From assembly GCA_020723305.1 (NCBI GenBank), contig DYJC01000003.1:334418-398417 (forward strand): a DNA stretch of 64,000 bases, given 5' to 3'. The position numbers were made by a program, and so were the translations under genes. Positions 1 through 9,117 of the stretch are shown here, one piece after another. The DNA comes from Desulfosudis oleivorans. Its GTDB lineage: Bacteria; Desulfobacterota; Desulfobacteria; Desulfobacterales; SURF-7. The notes beneath the pieces were generated by a model. That model searched no databases and was not told where the DNA came from. It was given only the letters and a program-made list of their open reading frames with translations. Position 1 is the first letter of the stretch, and the number at the start of each line of letters is the position of its first letter.

Positions 1-2
1 AC

Positions 3-2678
3 ACATATAAGCGGGTGGATATCCGGCTGGAGTCACTGATCGATATGGCCTACTGTTATGGTGAATGCTACAAAACAAACACTCCGGATCAGGCCCTTGA
101 TTATTTCCGCAACTATGCATGGTCAAGACAGGCATATATGACGGTTCTTGAAAAGCTCGCCAACCGGTATCTCTTGAAAAAAAAGTGGCAGCATGCAGCA
201 GCCGTTTACCGGGAACTGGCCGGACTTCAGCATGATGCAGAGAAGCTTCTGGATTATTCAAAAAATATCTTTGAGTGCGTGCAGGCCATGGAATCTTTTG
301 AAGATACGGACCAGGATATTGAGATTATTGTAAAGGCGTTGAAACAACAGAAATATTCCATTCATATTCCGGACGATAAAAAGAAAAAAAGCCTTCATGA
401 TTTTGAACTGTATGCAAGGGATCTGGTTACCCATGCTCACCAGAAAGCAAGAAGCCGTAAATCCAAACCGGATTTTCAGCATGCTGCGGATTCATACAAA
501 CTATATCTGGACTTTTTTGAGGACAGCCCTGTCTATCTGGAAATGGCCAATAATTATGCGGAAACGCTGTTTTCATCCGAACAGTACTTTGAGGCCGGAA
601 AACAGTATGAAAAGCTGATGAAAAAACTTCCGGAAAACAGTCCGAAAAAGGGAGAGATGTTATACAGTTCAGTAATCTCATACTACAGCGCACTGAAAAA
701 CCGGGAAGAGCTGGATTATTTTCAGGTGGCTTATGCACGCACCGGGTTGAGAACTACAGGAAAGCAATATGCTTCGGCATTCCCAAAATCAAAAAATGTT
801 TCAAATGTATTGTTTAATGTCGCATGGGTTTCCTATGATGCCGGCAAATATGATGATGCAATCCGTGAGTTTTCGAGTTTCGTGGAAGCCTATCCCTTCG
901 GAGAACCTGCCAAGGCTGCCGTACATCTGGTTCTGGATTGCTACCATCTCAAAGAGGATTATGACAATCTGATACAATACGGGAAGCATATCCTGAGCCA
1001 ATCCAAAATCAATGATCCGAAGTTCAGGAAAGAGGTTGCCGGAATTATTCATGGTACGGAAACAAAAATCGTGTCTTCACTTACAGTTGCAGCGATTGAC
1101 GATTGGGAAAAAGGCAAGGGTGACCTGATCGATTTTGCGAACCAGACCAGCAGCAGTCCTTCTGGAATGGGTGAAGAAGCCCTGAATGTTCTCATGGTCT
1201 CCAGTAAGGAAAAAGGGGATCTGGAAACCATGTTGACTGCCGGAGAAGATCTGGTGAGGCAGTACCCGACCTCCGGAAAGGTGGAGACAACCCTGGGTGT
1301 GATGATCGATACATCCCTCAAGACAGCAAGATTCAGGCTGGTTGCAGATTATCTTGAATCGTTTGCAAAACAGCTTCCAAACCACGCCAATACCGGTAAT
1401 TTTCTGACCCAGGCTGGATGGATCCGAAAAAATCTTGGACAGTTTGACCGTTCAACAGATAATTTCGAGCAACTGTTGAAGTCCCATGGAAATGAGGTTT
1501 CTCAAAAAGACGAGATTATTTTCGCTATGGCCGACAATGCAGTTCAAATGGGAAAACCGGATATGGCACTCGGTATCCTTTCATCCAACCGGAACAGTCT
1601 GAGCAAAATCGCTAGAATACGATCCGATGCACAGGTTTCGGATCTGTATCTCCAGATGGGTAATATTCAAACAGCCGGAACATATCGGAAAATGGCCTGT
1701 CAGCAGTATAATGAAACAATGGGTCAAAATGACAGTGATCTCAGGAACGATATGGCAAAAATGATTTATCATACTGTCCATCAGCAGAATCAGGAGTACA
1801 TGGCACTCCAGTTGAATAACAGTCTGGACAACCAGATTGCTGCCAGGAAAGCCAAACTCCTGGATGATCTGGAAAAGGGGTATCAATCTGTAATGCAGCT
1901 CAAGTCCCCGGATTGGGCGCTTGTTGCATGTTACCGAAGCTATGAAATCAACCGGGAATTCTCAAAATTTTTGGCCGGATCTCCTCTACCGGAGCTGAGT
2001 CCGGAGGAGAAAAAACAATATGCAGACCTGATCCGTCAAAAAGCAGATGAATATAACCAAAAGTCAGACCAGTATATGAAAACCTGTGTTGAACTTGCCC
2101 ATAAGTGGGAGATCTGCGATCCCAAGCTGGCAGCATTTTTTGCCTCATCATCAAGATCAGCTTCCGGGAAAACCGATTTTCATAGTTTTTCCAATTCAGG
2201 GTCTGGTGTTGAAATCAGTTCAAGAAATCTTACGGATCAAAATTTGAAAAAACTTCATGAGCAGCTTTCTCAGCATCCGGAAGATCAAAAACTACTTGCT
2301 ACGCTTTCCGAAGCCTATATTCAAAAAGGAGATTTCAGGCAGGCCATGCTGATTACGGAAAAGACATTGAGCGAGATCAAGGACAAGAACAGTCCGATTG
2401 CCGCCCGGTTCTATAACAATCTGGGACTGTCCCATCTTTATATCGGAAATGACCAGCAGGCAAAGGATGCCTTTAAAAAAGCACTGGATATCGATTCCAG
2501 TATTACTAGCGCAAAGATCAATCTGGCTGGATTGTTTTCCTATTACGGCCATTATATCGAGGCTGATAAAATTTACTGTACGCTTCCGGAATCCGGCAAG
2601 CTGGACAAATCGGAAGAAATCATTCATCCGCGAGCAAGGGAGTTTTATTATGTTCAGAATAAAAATTCAAAAAGCTGA
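3..2678 (+). CDS. Large TPR-repeat protein, 5' end outside the window
   Basis: Open reading frame running in from the left edge: the frame upstream of the GTG at 15 has no stop (codons ACA TAT AAG CGG), so the gene is probably 5'-truncated and the GTG is not necessarily its start. At least 887 residues are visible. The protein is almost wholly helical with scattered TPR-type motifs, e.g. around residues 265-325 (NVAWVSYDAGKYDDAI, a YbgF/BamD-like repeat) and a canonical pair near the C-terminus (NNLGLSHLYIGNDQQAKDAF, residues ~800-850). TPR proteins of this kind scaffold periplasmic or outer-membrane assemblies. It overlaps the next lipoprotein gene by 29 bases, so the two are probably co-translated; the five-gene run to 8711 looks like one operon for a surface complex. 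The TPR call is firm; the specific role is unknown. Confidence 0.8.
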   Translation, partial: TYKRVDIRLESLIDMAYCYGECYKTNTPDQALDYFRNYAWSRQAYMTVLEKLANRYLLKKKWQHAAAVYRELAGLQHDAEKLLDYSKNIFECVQAMESFEDTDQDIEIIVKALKQQKYSIHIPDDKKKKSLHDFELYARDLVTHAHQKARSRKSKPDFQHAADSYKLYLDFFEDSPVYLEMANNYAETLFSSEQYFEAGKQYEKLMKKLPENSPKKGEMLYSSVISYYSALKNREELDYFQVAYARTGLRTTGKQYASAFPKSKNVSNVLFNVAWVSYDAGKYDDAIREFSSFVEAYPFGEPAKAAVHLVLDCYHLKEDYDNLIQYGKHILSQSKINDPKFRKEVAGIIHGTETKIVSSLTVAAIDDWEKGKGDLIDFANQTSSSPSGMGEEALNVLMVSSKEKGDLETMLTAGEDLVRQYPTSGKVETTLGVMIDTSLKTARFRLVADYLESFAKQLPNHANTGNFLTQAGWIRKNLGQFDRSTDNFEQLLKSHGNEVSQKDEIIFAMADNAVQMGKPDMALGILSSNRNSLSKIARIRSDAQVSDLYLQMGNIQTAGTYRKMACQQYNETMGQNDSDLRNDMAKMIYHTVHQQNQEYMALQLNNSLDNQIAARKAKLLDDLEKGYQSVMQLKSPDWALVACYRSYEINREFSKFLAGSPLPELSPEEKKQYADLIRQKADEYNQKSDQYMKTCVELAHKWEICDPKLAAFFASSSRSASGKTDFHSFSNSGSGVEISSRNLTDQNLKKLHEQLSQHPEDQKLLATLSEAYIQKGDFRQAMLITEKTLSEIKDKNSPIAARFYNNLGLSHLYIGNDQQAKDAFKKALDIDSSITSAKINLAGLFSYYGHYIEADKIYCTLPESGKLDKSEEIIHPRAREFYYVQNKNSKS

Positions 2679-4023
2679 AAACAGGTGGTCTTTTTTCATC
2701 TGTATGTTGATCTGTCTGGGTCTCAGTCTGACCGGATGCGGTGGCGGAGGTTCCGACAGCAGTACGGAAGCTCAGAATTCCGGCAGTACATCTCAGAACA
2801 AGGAAGCGACATCGGATGGATGGGAGAAACGGGAAATTCTGAAACTTGAGGCATCCGGTATGCTTATCCCAAATATCCAGACCGCATATGATGGTGAGTC
2901 TACTGTTCATATGGCTTATTTTACGGACAGTCAGAATACCAATTCCGGATTTACGGCAAATCACACCTCTTTCACACTTCCGGATATGATCGCTGGAACT
3001 CCGGGTGAGATCGTCGATATAGACAATTGCAGAACCCTGGGGCTGACGCTGGGACCCGGAAAAGCACCTGTTGTTGTCTACCAGGGAGGTCAGATCCGGG
3101 AGTGCGGCGCGGAACAGCAGTCGGATGTGATGATGAGTATCGGTTCGGCAAACATATGGACTGAGGCCACAGCCGGAATTGGTTATGTGGAACGGAATCC
3201 GGTTTTTCAGGATGGGCTGGCAGGCCGGAGGGTAACCGCAGCCTCGGATTCAAATGGAGATGTTCATATGGCATACCAGTTTTTTTATGAAGGTTGCGAT
3301 GCCATGAACTTCAATTATCCTGATCTTTTGTATGTCCGGAAACAGGGATCGAATCCGGAAGCTGATGCAGCAGAAGAAACCGTGGAAGGCAATATTTATA
3401 ACGCAAACGGAACGGCCAGTGCCCAGAACAATGTGGGTGAACATGCGCAATTGATCCTGGATCAGGACGAGGACCCGGCCATTTTTTACTATGCAGATCT
3501 CTCCCCCAACAATTCCGATCCCGACCGGAAAGGACTTCGCGTTGCCCGGAAAAAGGGAGGAACCTGGACTCATGAATGGATCGAAATCGGAATCCAGGTG
3601 GGGTATATCAGCGCAGCCCTTGACCGGAATGGCAATCCGGCTGTTACCTATTATGTTGAAAGCAAATACACGGATTCTATGGGTTCCCACGAAAAATTGT
3701 TAAAATATGCGGTTCTGAATAACTCAACCTGGAAAAAGATGATTGTGGATGAAAGTGTTCAATGCGGAAATTTTTGCAGTCTTTCTTTTACTGCGGATGG
3801 AAATCCGGCAGTTGCCTATTACGCGATCCAGAACCACAGTGGAAGTACTTCACTCGCGGATCTGAAGTTCGCTGAGTATAACGGTTCTGCCTGGGATTCC
3901 GAAACCGTATCCACAGAAGGAGATATCGGGCATGATAACAGTCTCTGGTTCGACAAAACCGGAACAGCGTATATCTGCTCCTACTCGGAAACATTGGATA
4001 CGATTTTTCTGTTCTATCGATAG
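2650..4023 (+). CDS. Lipoprotein with repeated beta-propeller-like motifs
   Basis: The open frame extends upstream to 2398, but the start is placed at ATG 2650. That start follows an AGGGAG ribosome site and gives a lipoprotein signal peptide (hydrophobic stretch then LSLTGC, lipid-modified Cys30 followed by GGGG). The mature protein (~430 residues) carries recurring blocks such as GDVHMAYQF, GNPAVTYY and GNPAVAYY, spaced about 60-100 residues apart. This is the pattern of a beta-propeller or sialidase/BNR-like fold, although no catalytic residues are recognisable. It overlaps the upstream TPR gene and is followed by the thrombospondin type 3 gene after 11 bases. Likely outer-membrane anchored component of the surface complex encoded here. 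Function not known. Confidence 0.75.
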   Translation: MFRIKIQKAENRWSFFICMLICLGLSLTGCGGGGSDSSTEAQNSGSTSQNKEATSDGWEKREILKLEASGMLIPNIQTAYDGESTVHMAYFTDSQNTNSGFTANHTSFTLPDMIAGTPGEIVDIDNCRTLGLTLGPGKAPVVVYQGGQIRECGAEQQSDVMMSIGSANIWTEATAGIGYVERNPVFQDGLAGRRVTAASDSNGDVHMAYQFFYEGCDAMNFNYPDLLYVRKQGSNPEADAAEETVEGNIYNANGTASAQNNVGEHAQLILDQDEDPAIFYYADLSPNNSDPDRKGLRVARKKGGTWTHEWIEIGIQVGYISAALDRNGNPAVTYYVESKYTDSMGSHEKLLKYAVLNNSTWKKMIVDESVQCGNFCSLSFTADGNPAVAYYAIQNHSGSTSLADLKFAEYNGSAWDSETVSTEGDIGHDNSLWFDKTGTAYICSYSETLDTIFLFYR

Positions 4024-4034
4024 AGGAGGTAAAA

Positions 4035-4829
4035 ATGAGATACCTGAAATTCATCGGCATACATATATTGTTGCTACTGATGTTGTGTTCAACGGCTGGT
4101 TCGGTAACCGATCCCAATGACTGGTATGATGAGTGTCCGGATCAGAGCTGCGGAGCTCCTCCTGCCGGTGGTGTGGGCGGAGGCGGTGCAGGCGGTGGTC
4201 CGATTCTGGTGAGTTACGACCTTGGCCCTTTATGGTCGCTTCAGGAAGATGCCGACGCTGACGGAGTCCTGGATACACGGGACAATTGCGCATATTTCCC
4301 GAATGATCAATCCAACTCGGACGGCGATGACTATGGCGACGGTTGTGACAACTGCCCGGGCATAGCAAACAATGATCAGACCGATACGGATAACGACGGC
4401 ATCGGAGATCTTTGTGATACGGATAGTGATGGTGATGGCATCGAGAACACCGGGGATAATTGCCCGATGGTTGCCAATCCGATGCAGACAGATACGGATG
4501 GCGATGGTATCGGAGATCTTTGCGATGAAGATGATGATAATGACGGAATTCCGGATAGTGTGGACAATTGCAGCCTGGATCCGAATGTCGGACAGGAGAA
4601 TGGTGATTTTTTCATGAATGGTGACGCTGCCGGAGATGAATGTGATCAAGATTGGGATAATGACGGATTCACGGATGATGTGGATCTGTGCCCGCGATGC
4701 CGGACAGATGAAAATACGGATATGGACATGGATGGAATCGGAGATGCGTGTGACAACTGCCCGCGGGTTTCCAATCCGGATCAATCGGATTCTGATCGAA
4801 ACGGGAGAGGAGATGCTTGCAATGGATAA
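4035..4829 (+). CDS. Secreted thrombospondin type 3 (calcium-binding) repeat protein
   Basis: A 264-residue protein with a strong GAGGAGGT ribosome site just before the ATG and a Sec signal peptide (residues 1-~23). A Gly-rich linker (residues ~40-57) follows, then six to seven thrombospondin type 3 repeats from ~72 to the end. Each has Asp-rich DxDxDGxGD loops and paired cysteines (e.g. DTDNDGIGDLCD, DNCPMVANP). Such repeats bind many calcium ions and form rigid extended stalks. There is no OmpA-like or sorting domain after the repeats; the protein ends inside the repeat array. Its stop lies 8 bases after the likely start of the VWA lipoprotein gene, so translation is probably coupled. The repeats are clear; the partner and role are inferred from the neighbours. 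Confidence 0.85.
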   Translation: MRYLKFIGIHILLLLMLCSTAGSVTDPNDWYDECPDQSCGAPPAGGVGGGGAGGGPILVSYDLGPLWSLQEDADADGVLDTRDNCAYFPNDQSNSDGDDYGDGCDNCPGIANNDQTDTDNDGIGDLCDTDSDGDGIENTGDNCPMVANPMQTDTDGDGIGDLCDEDDDNDGIPDSVDNCSLDPNVGQENGDFFMNGDAAGDECDQDWDNDGFTDDVDLCPRCRTDENTDMDMDGIGDACDNCPRVSNPDQSDSDRNGRGDACNG

Positions 4830-6423
4830 GCGAATGACAACCATATTTTCTTTACTGATGCTTTTTCTGTCTATGATTGGTTGTTCCAAAAGCCCTCCAC
4901 TTGAAAGGACGCAGGTGCGCACACAGGCTTCGCTGAATGGTTCTTTTCTGACCGAAAGCCCGGATGAGATCAATTTTCCGGTAAAGGTGCTGTTTGCCAT
5001 CGACTGCTCCCTGAGCATGGGCGATGAGGAGATGGGGATAGTGGATGGATCAGATCCTTATTTTTTAAGGATTGAGGCGGTCCGGAATTTTATCAGTCAG
5101 TACAACAGCAATGAGAATACCTCGTTTGCGATCATGCTGTGGAGCAATACCGTATTTGAAACAACCGGCGGATTTACAAAAGACCCGGCGGTTCTGGATG
5201 GAATTCTTTCAGATGTTCAGAATGACACGACAACCGATTACTTAGGGACCCTGGACGAAATTTTTATTGATCTTCGGAATGATATCATCGGTTCCAATGA
5301 GGAAAACCGCGTCCGTTCAAAGTATATCGTAATTTTTTTGAGTGACGGCGTGCCCAATGCTCAGGGTGAAAGCCAGGCAGATGCAGATATCTGGGAGCGC
5401 GTCGAGGATATCAACAGCATGGTGACTGAATACGGTATCGGGTCATTCAACTTTCATACTTTTCTGCTGCTCGGTAATTTTGGAAATGACGCCTATGGTC
5501 AGGCCAGACGAGCGGAGGCGGAAACCACGCTGGCTGGAATGGCGGAAAGAGGGAACGGTCAGTTCAGTCTGTTTGAGAGTGCGGAGGCCGTTGACTTTAT
5601 CAATATTGTGGATATGCGGCTAACCGTTGAGTATGATGTCAAATATATGGTTGTCTATAATTACAATGTCAGACCCGGTGTCGAACTGATATACGCGGAC
5701 AGCGATGGCGACGGATTGTCCGATGATGATGAAACCCTGTATGGAACCGATCCTACGCTTACCGACACGGACGGAGACGGATTCAGTGACTTTTTTGAGA
5801 TCAAGGTCAGTTCTCCAGGCCATGAATTGAATCCTTTAGATCCAACCGACAGCAATTGCGATGCACCGGCAGTAGGTGTGGATTCAGATAAGGACGGTCT
5901 CATGGATTGTGAGGAACTGGTCAAGGGAACCAACCGGCTTGTCCCGGATACCGACCTTGACGGTATCCCGGATGGAATTGAATTTTTGACCAACACAAAT
6001 CCTCTGGAGTCTCAGCAATCCACGGATACGGATTTTGACGGTGTTGTGGACTGGCTGGAGGTTCAGCGGCATACCAACGTCACTTCCAATGATGAGAAAA
6101 TTCGTGAACGGTACAGTTATCAGTATGATATCCAGGATAGCGGGCTGGTTCAGATCAATCAGGGAACGGAAATGGAGTCCCATGTCCGGCAGTTTAATTT
6201 TACGATCTCCAATATCGATGTTGTGGAGACAAGAGGATATACGACAGCGGATGGTAAAGTCCGTCAGGATGGAGACAACCTGATCCGCTTTTATCTTGCA
6301 GAGGTTCCGGAAGATACTCCGGACAGCCCGCCGGTTTTCAGGATGGCGGAAGTGGTCATTAATATCAATGACGACAATAAGACGATTAACCTGACTCCCG
6401 CAGACTTTACCCTGCTGCAATAA
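4822..6423 (+). CDS. VWA-domain lipoprotein with thrombospondin type 3 repeats
   Basis: The frame is open from 4618, but the real start is probably ATG 4822 (GAGAGGAG upstream; 4813 is possible). This gives a lipoprotein signal with lipobox LSMIGC (Cys21). Residues ~55-260 form a von Willebrand factor A domain with an intact metal-ion-dependent adhesion site (AIDCSLSMG = DxSxS; later SDGVPN). From ~290 come thrombospondin type 3 repeats (DSDGDGLSDDDE, DTDGDGFSDFFE, DSDKDGLMDCEE), then a C-terminal ~100-residue beta domain. VWA plus MIDAS in an outer-membrane lipoprotein is the architecture of integrin-like adhesins; Myxococcus CglB is a known motility example. Co-operonic with the TPR and other lipoproteins. 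An adhesive role is inference. Confidence 0.85.
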   Translation: MDKRMTTIFSLLMLFLSMIGCSKSPPLERTQVRTQASLNGSFLTESPDEINFPVKVLFAIDCSLSMGDEEMGIVDGSDPYFLRIEAVRNFISQYNSNENTSFAIMLWSNTVFETTGGFTKDPAVLDGILSDVQNDTTTDYLGTLDEIFIDLRNDIIGSNEENRVRSKYIVIFLSDGVPNAQGESQADADIWERVEDINSMVTEYGIGSFNFHTFLLLGNFGNDAYGQARRAEAETTLAGMAERGNGQFSLFESAEAVDFINIVDMRLTVEYDVKYMVVYNYNVRPGVELIYADSDGDGLSDDDETLYGTDPTLTDTDGDGFSDFFEIKVSSPGHELNPLDPTDSNCDAPAVGVDSDKDGLMDCEELVKGTNRLVPDTDLDGIPDGIEFLTNTNPLESQQSTDTDFDGVVDWLEVQRHTNVTSNDEKIRERYSYQYDIQDSGLVQINQGTEMESHVRQFNFTISNIDVVETRGYTTADGKVRQDGDNLIRFYLAEVPEDTPDSPPVFRMAEVVININDDNKTINLTPADFTLLQ

Positions 6424-6437
6424 AAAGGAGAATAAAC

Positions 6438-8711
6438 ATGAGACCCTATAAAATTTGTTTTTGGATGATCCTCCTGCTTCTCGTCTCCTGTTCCGGATCG
6501 GAAAATCAATCAGAGAATGGTTCAGGACTTCCGGAACTGGTTTTGAGACAGAGGATGCAAGGTACGATTTCAACCGTCGGCGAGGTGGACTGGTATTATT
6601 TCCGTGCAGCCGAAGCCAATACGGTCATGCAGGTGCGTTGCTCAAGCGAAACCATCCGTCCGGATGTGGATCTGCTGGTCACCATATTTCAGCAGGATGA
6701 ACAAGGAAACCGGACAAGGTTGTATGCGGATCATGCACCGGATAATGGGGTTAGCCCAGCGGATTTGACACTGAATGTCTATATCGACCAGCCAAAGGAT
6801 ATTGTCATATCGGTCCGGGATCTGATGGATGATGATTCATCGGATCAGCCATATTATCTTTATGTGGATTTTTCCACTGCTTCCGAAGGGAACGACAGCT
6901 TTGCCCAGGCCCTTCCGCTTACCATCAATAGTGAAACCTGTCCGACGGACAGTATCAGCGCCATTGGAGATATCGATTGTTTCAGCTTTACTTCCCAGGG
7001 AGGGATATATGACCTGAGTGTGGTTTTTTCTCCCCTTTCCGGCAGTCCGGTTCAACTTTCCGTTGATCTGTACAATGCTGAAGGGCAAAGGATCGACCAG
7101 CAGACCGGTCTGAATCTGTGCAATTTCCAACTGACCCATTTTCTGCCGGCCGGTGTTTACTATGTGGAGGTGGATGATGATGGCCGGGATGATTTTGATA
7201 GTGGTTCCACCTATTCTGTGTGTGTAAATCAAATGACCAATGTGGAAGCAAATGAAAATGACCGGCAGGAGGATGCGGATCCCATTACACTGGCGGCATT
7301 TGGTATGGAAAATGAAATCACAGGATCTCTGGATTATATCACGGATTCGGACTGGTACCGGATCTCTCTGCCGGATCCTGCAAGCGGCTTTCGTGTTCTG
7401 GATCTCAGGTTTACCGGAACCGCAGCAAAGGAATATCTAATCGGTGTAATGGACCAGGAAGGCAATACAATCCTGTCCCATACCTTTAACGGAGGATCGC
7501 CGGAATATCATACACTGATCAAACTGGATGATAGGGCTTGTTACCTGGTAATAACACCCACAGCAGGGCAGGTCGAGTTTCAGACCATGCCCTATACAGT
7601 GACAGCAAGAGCGCTGAATATCCTGGATGATGCGGAAGTTGCCCCTAGCAGCAACGATACCATCCAGACAGCTGACCCATTAACACTGACATCAGATCCG
7701 GCATCTGCAACTATCGGAAAGATCGGATTCCGGGGAGATGTGGACTGGTATTCCGTAACCGTACCGGCCCATGCAAATCCTCAGATTCTGGAGGTGTTTC
7801 TCGAAGCCCCCATATCGCTGGTGGAATATTCCCTGAGTGTCATGAACAATACCCTGATGGAGAGGCTTTTTAACAACAATTCTGAAACCATAGCCACATC
7901 GCTTAAGACCGGATTGCTGATTCCAGCCAATGCCCAGAATGCGGTCTATTCCTTTCTGGTTCATGATGTTCAGGATGATGATGGAGATGATATCACCTAT
8001 ACGATCCGGACGGATATCAAGGACATTCCATTAGCCCTTCCTGCTGCTGCCGCAGGTTCGCCTCCATTCGGGGAAGTGGTTCAATACTATAATGAAGCCC
8101 TGGAGCCTGTTGTGGACACCGTATCGCTGTATATCAATCCGGACTCCACCAGGAGATTCAATCTGGATGGAGCATTTCTGGATACCGCCGCTGCTGTTCA
8201 GCAGGCCAACACCCCGAGCGCCGGTCTGACAACCCTGACCTTTCCGTGGGTTGCTGGTTATGTCGATTATAAAGGCGATCAGGACTGGTTTAAGATAGAT
8301 CTTTCTGCTTTGGATGCTTCGGAAGAGTGGTATTATGAAATCCAGGTAGAGTTCTACGCTCCGGCAACCAGCGTAGAATATGTCTGGAAGTTTTTCCCGG
8401 ATGTTCCCAATGACCGGACCCTTTCCAACAGCCGGGGCAGCTACAGCGGTTTCATCGCCAGTGCCGGAGACACAACGGTCACGGAATCCCAGGTCAGCAT
8501 GGTAACTCCTTCCGGTGATGACAGCGCCTTCTGGATAAACGATTCATGGTCAGGGGATGCATATTTCAGCATCAGTGATTTCAACTATGTAGAACTTCCG
8601 TCCGGCGGGGATAATCCCATACCCGACGATGATTGGGGTGGGTATGGTACAGCGCCATACTATTTTCAGGTAACCCTTGTGTATCATCCGGGTGAATCCG
8701 GGCCGGAATAA
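6438..8711 (+). CDS. Lipoprotein with multiple PPC (pre-peptidase C-terminal) domains
   Basis: 757 residues, starting 14 bases after the VWA gene behind AAAAAGGAG. The N-terminus is a lipoprotein signal peptide (LLLLVSC, Cys18). The mature part is a chain of at least four beta-sandwich modules with the PPC signature DVDWY/GDQDWF: GEVDWYYF (~47), GDIDCFSF (~175), SDWYRISL (~300), GDVDWYSV (~433), GDQDWFKI (~614). Asp-rich calcium-like turns occur (DDDGRDDFDSG, VQDDDGDDIT). PPC domains are usually C-terminal appendages of secreted proteases; here no protease domain is present and the modules form the whole protein. Last gene of the surface operon; a structured stem-loop and T-run follow at 8779-8862. 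Confidence 0.8.
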   Translation: MRPYKICFWMILLLLVSCSGSENQSENGSGLPELVLRQRMQGTISTVGEVDWYYFRAAEANTVMQVRCSSETIRPDVDLLVTIFQQDEQGNRTRLYADHAPDNGVSPADLTLNVYIDQPKDIVISVRDLMDDDSSDQPYYLYVDFSTASEGNDSFAQALPLTINSETCPTDSISAIGDIDCFSFTSQGGIYDLSVVFSPLSGSPVQLSVDLYNAEGQRIDQQTGLNLCNFQLTHFLPAGVYYVEVDDDGRDDFDSGSTYSVCVNQMTNVEANENDRQEDADPITLAAFGMENEITGSLDYITDSDWYRISLPDPASGFRVLDLRFTGTAAKEYLIGVMDQEGNTILSHTFNGGSPEYHTLIKLDDRACYLVITPTAGQVEFQTMPYTVTARALNILDDAEVAPSSNDTIQTADPLTLTSDPASATIGKIGFRGDVDWYSVTVPAHANPQILEVFLEAPISLVEYSLSVMNNTLMERLFNNNSETIATSLKTGLLIPANAQNAVYSFLVHDVQDDDGDDITYTIRTDIKDIPLALPAAAAGSPPFGEVVQYYNEALEPVVDTVSLYINPDSTRRFNLDGAFLDTAAAVQQANTPSAGLTTLTFPWVAGYVDYKGDQDWFKIDLSALDASEEWYYEIQVEFYAPATSVEYVWKFFPDVPNDRTLSNSRGSYSGFIASAGDTTVTESQVSMVTPSGDDSAFWINDSWSGDAYFSISDFNYVELPSGGDNPIPDDDWGGYGTAPYYFQVTLVYHPGESGPE

Positions 8712-8769
8712 AAATCCAAGTCCGGGAATATTCTGGAACGAACCAGCAGTAGAGAAAGGAGGATAATCT

Positions 8770-8883
8770 ATGGTGCTCGGCTCCGTCCGTTTTTCTGAAA
8801 CCCCAGCCTGGAATGAGAGGACCGGGTCTGACGGGAAGGAAATTACGGCGGAGCCTTTTTTTATCGTTCCCTGCTACCGTTAG
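8770..8883 (+). CDS. Possible 37-codon small ORF with a strong ribosome site
   Basis: ATG at 8770 is preceded by AGAAAGGAGG at 7 bases spacing, one of the best ribosome sites in the region. The frame runs 37 codons (begins MVLGSVRFSETPAW) to TAG at 8881. The same DNA also folds into a long stem-loop followed by seven T (8779-8862), so the ORF may be incidental to an RNA element. No homolog is recognised. Confidence 0.25.
   Translation: MVLGSVRFSETPAWNERTGSDGKEITAEPFFIVPCYR
8779..8862 (+). terminator. Long-loop stem followed by T-run, possible terminator or structured RNA
   Basis: GGCTCCGTC (8779-8787) can pair with GGCGGAGCC (8847-8855; one G-U), immediately followed by TTTTTTT. The ~59-base loop contains a further small stem (GACC/GGTC). 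It is placed 68 bases after the end of the lipoprotein operon. It could be a factor-independent terminator with an elaborate loop. The loop is long for a simple terminator. Confidence 0.4.
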
Positions 8884-9117
8884 TCGGATCAAAATGATCA
8901 TCGCTCCGGCGCCCCAACTTACGGGTTTATCTCTCTGAATATATCCCTGCACCCAAATCCTGTATTCCTGTCTGATCCGGTTCAATAGTGCCTCAAAGTG
9001 AAGGATATTATTGACAAAGATCGGTTAAAATGAAATAAGTCAAAATTTATTTCAGGTTGAATTGTATTTTCAGGTTTGGTGATTTCGACAATAAACGAAG
9101 GAGTATAAGGTAAACCT
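8884..9117. other. Non-coding stretch before the decarboxylase operon
   Basis: No convincing gene. TTGACA at 9011-9016 is followed by only weak -10 candidates, and TTTCAGGTT occurs twice (around 9051 and 9069). The promoter of the downstream operon probably lies here but cannot be fixed. Confidence 0.4.

Noticed and set aside
4230-5018. 262-codon minus-strand frame with Ile/Val-rich repeats
   Set aside because: It is the antisense shadow of the Asp-rich thrombospondin type 3 repeats (GAT/GAC read backwards as ATC/GTC).
8581-8985. 134-codon minus-strand frame over the lipoprotein 3' end and the following gap
   Set aside because: It overlaps a well-supported coding gene, has no ribosome site, and its composition (Pro, Trp, Arg rich) looks like an antisense shadow.
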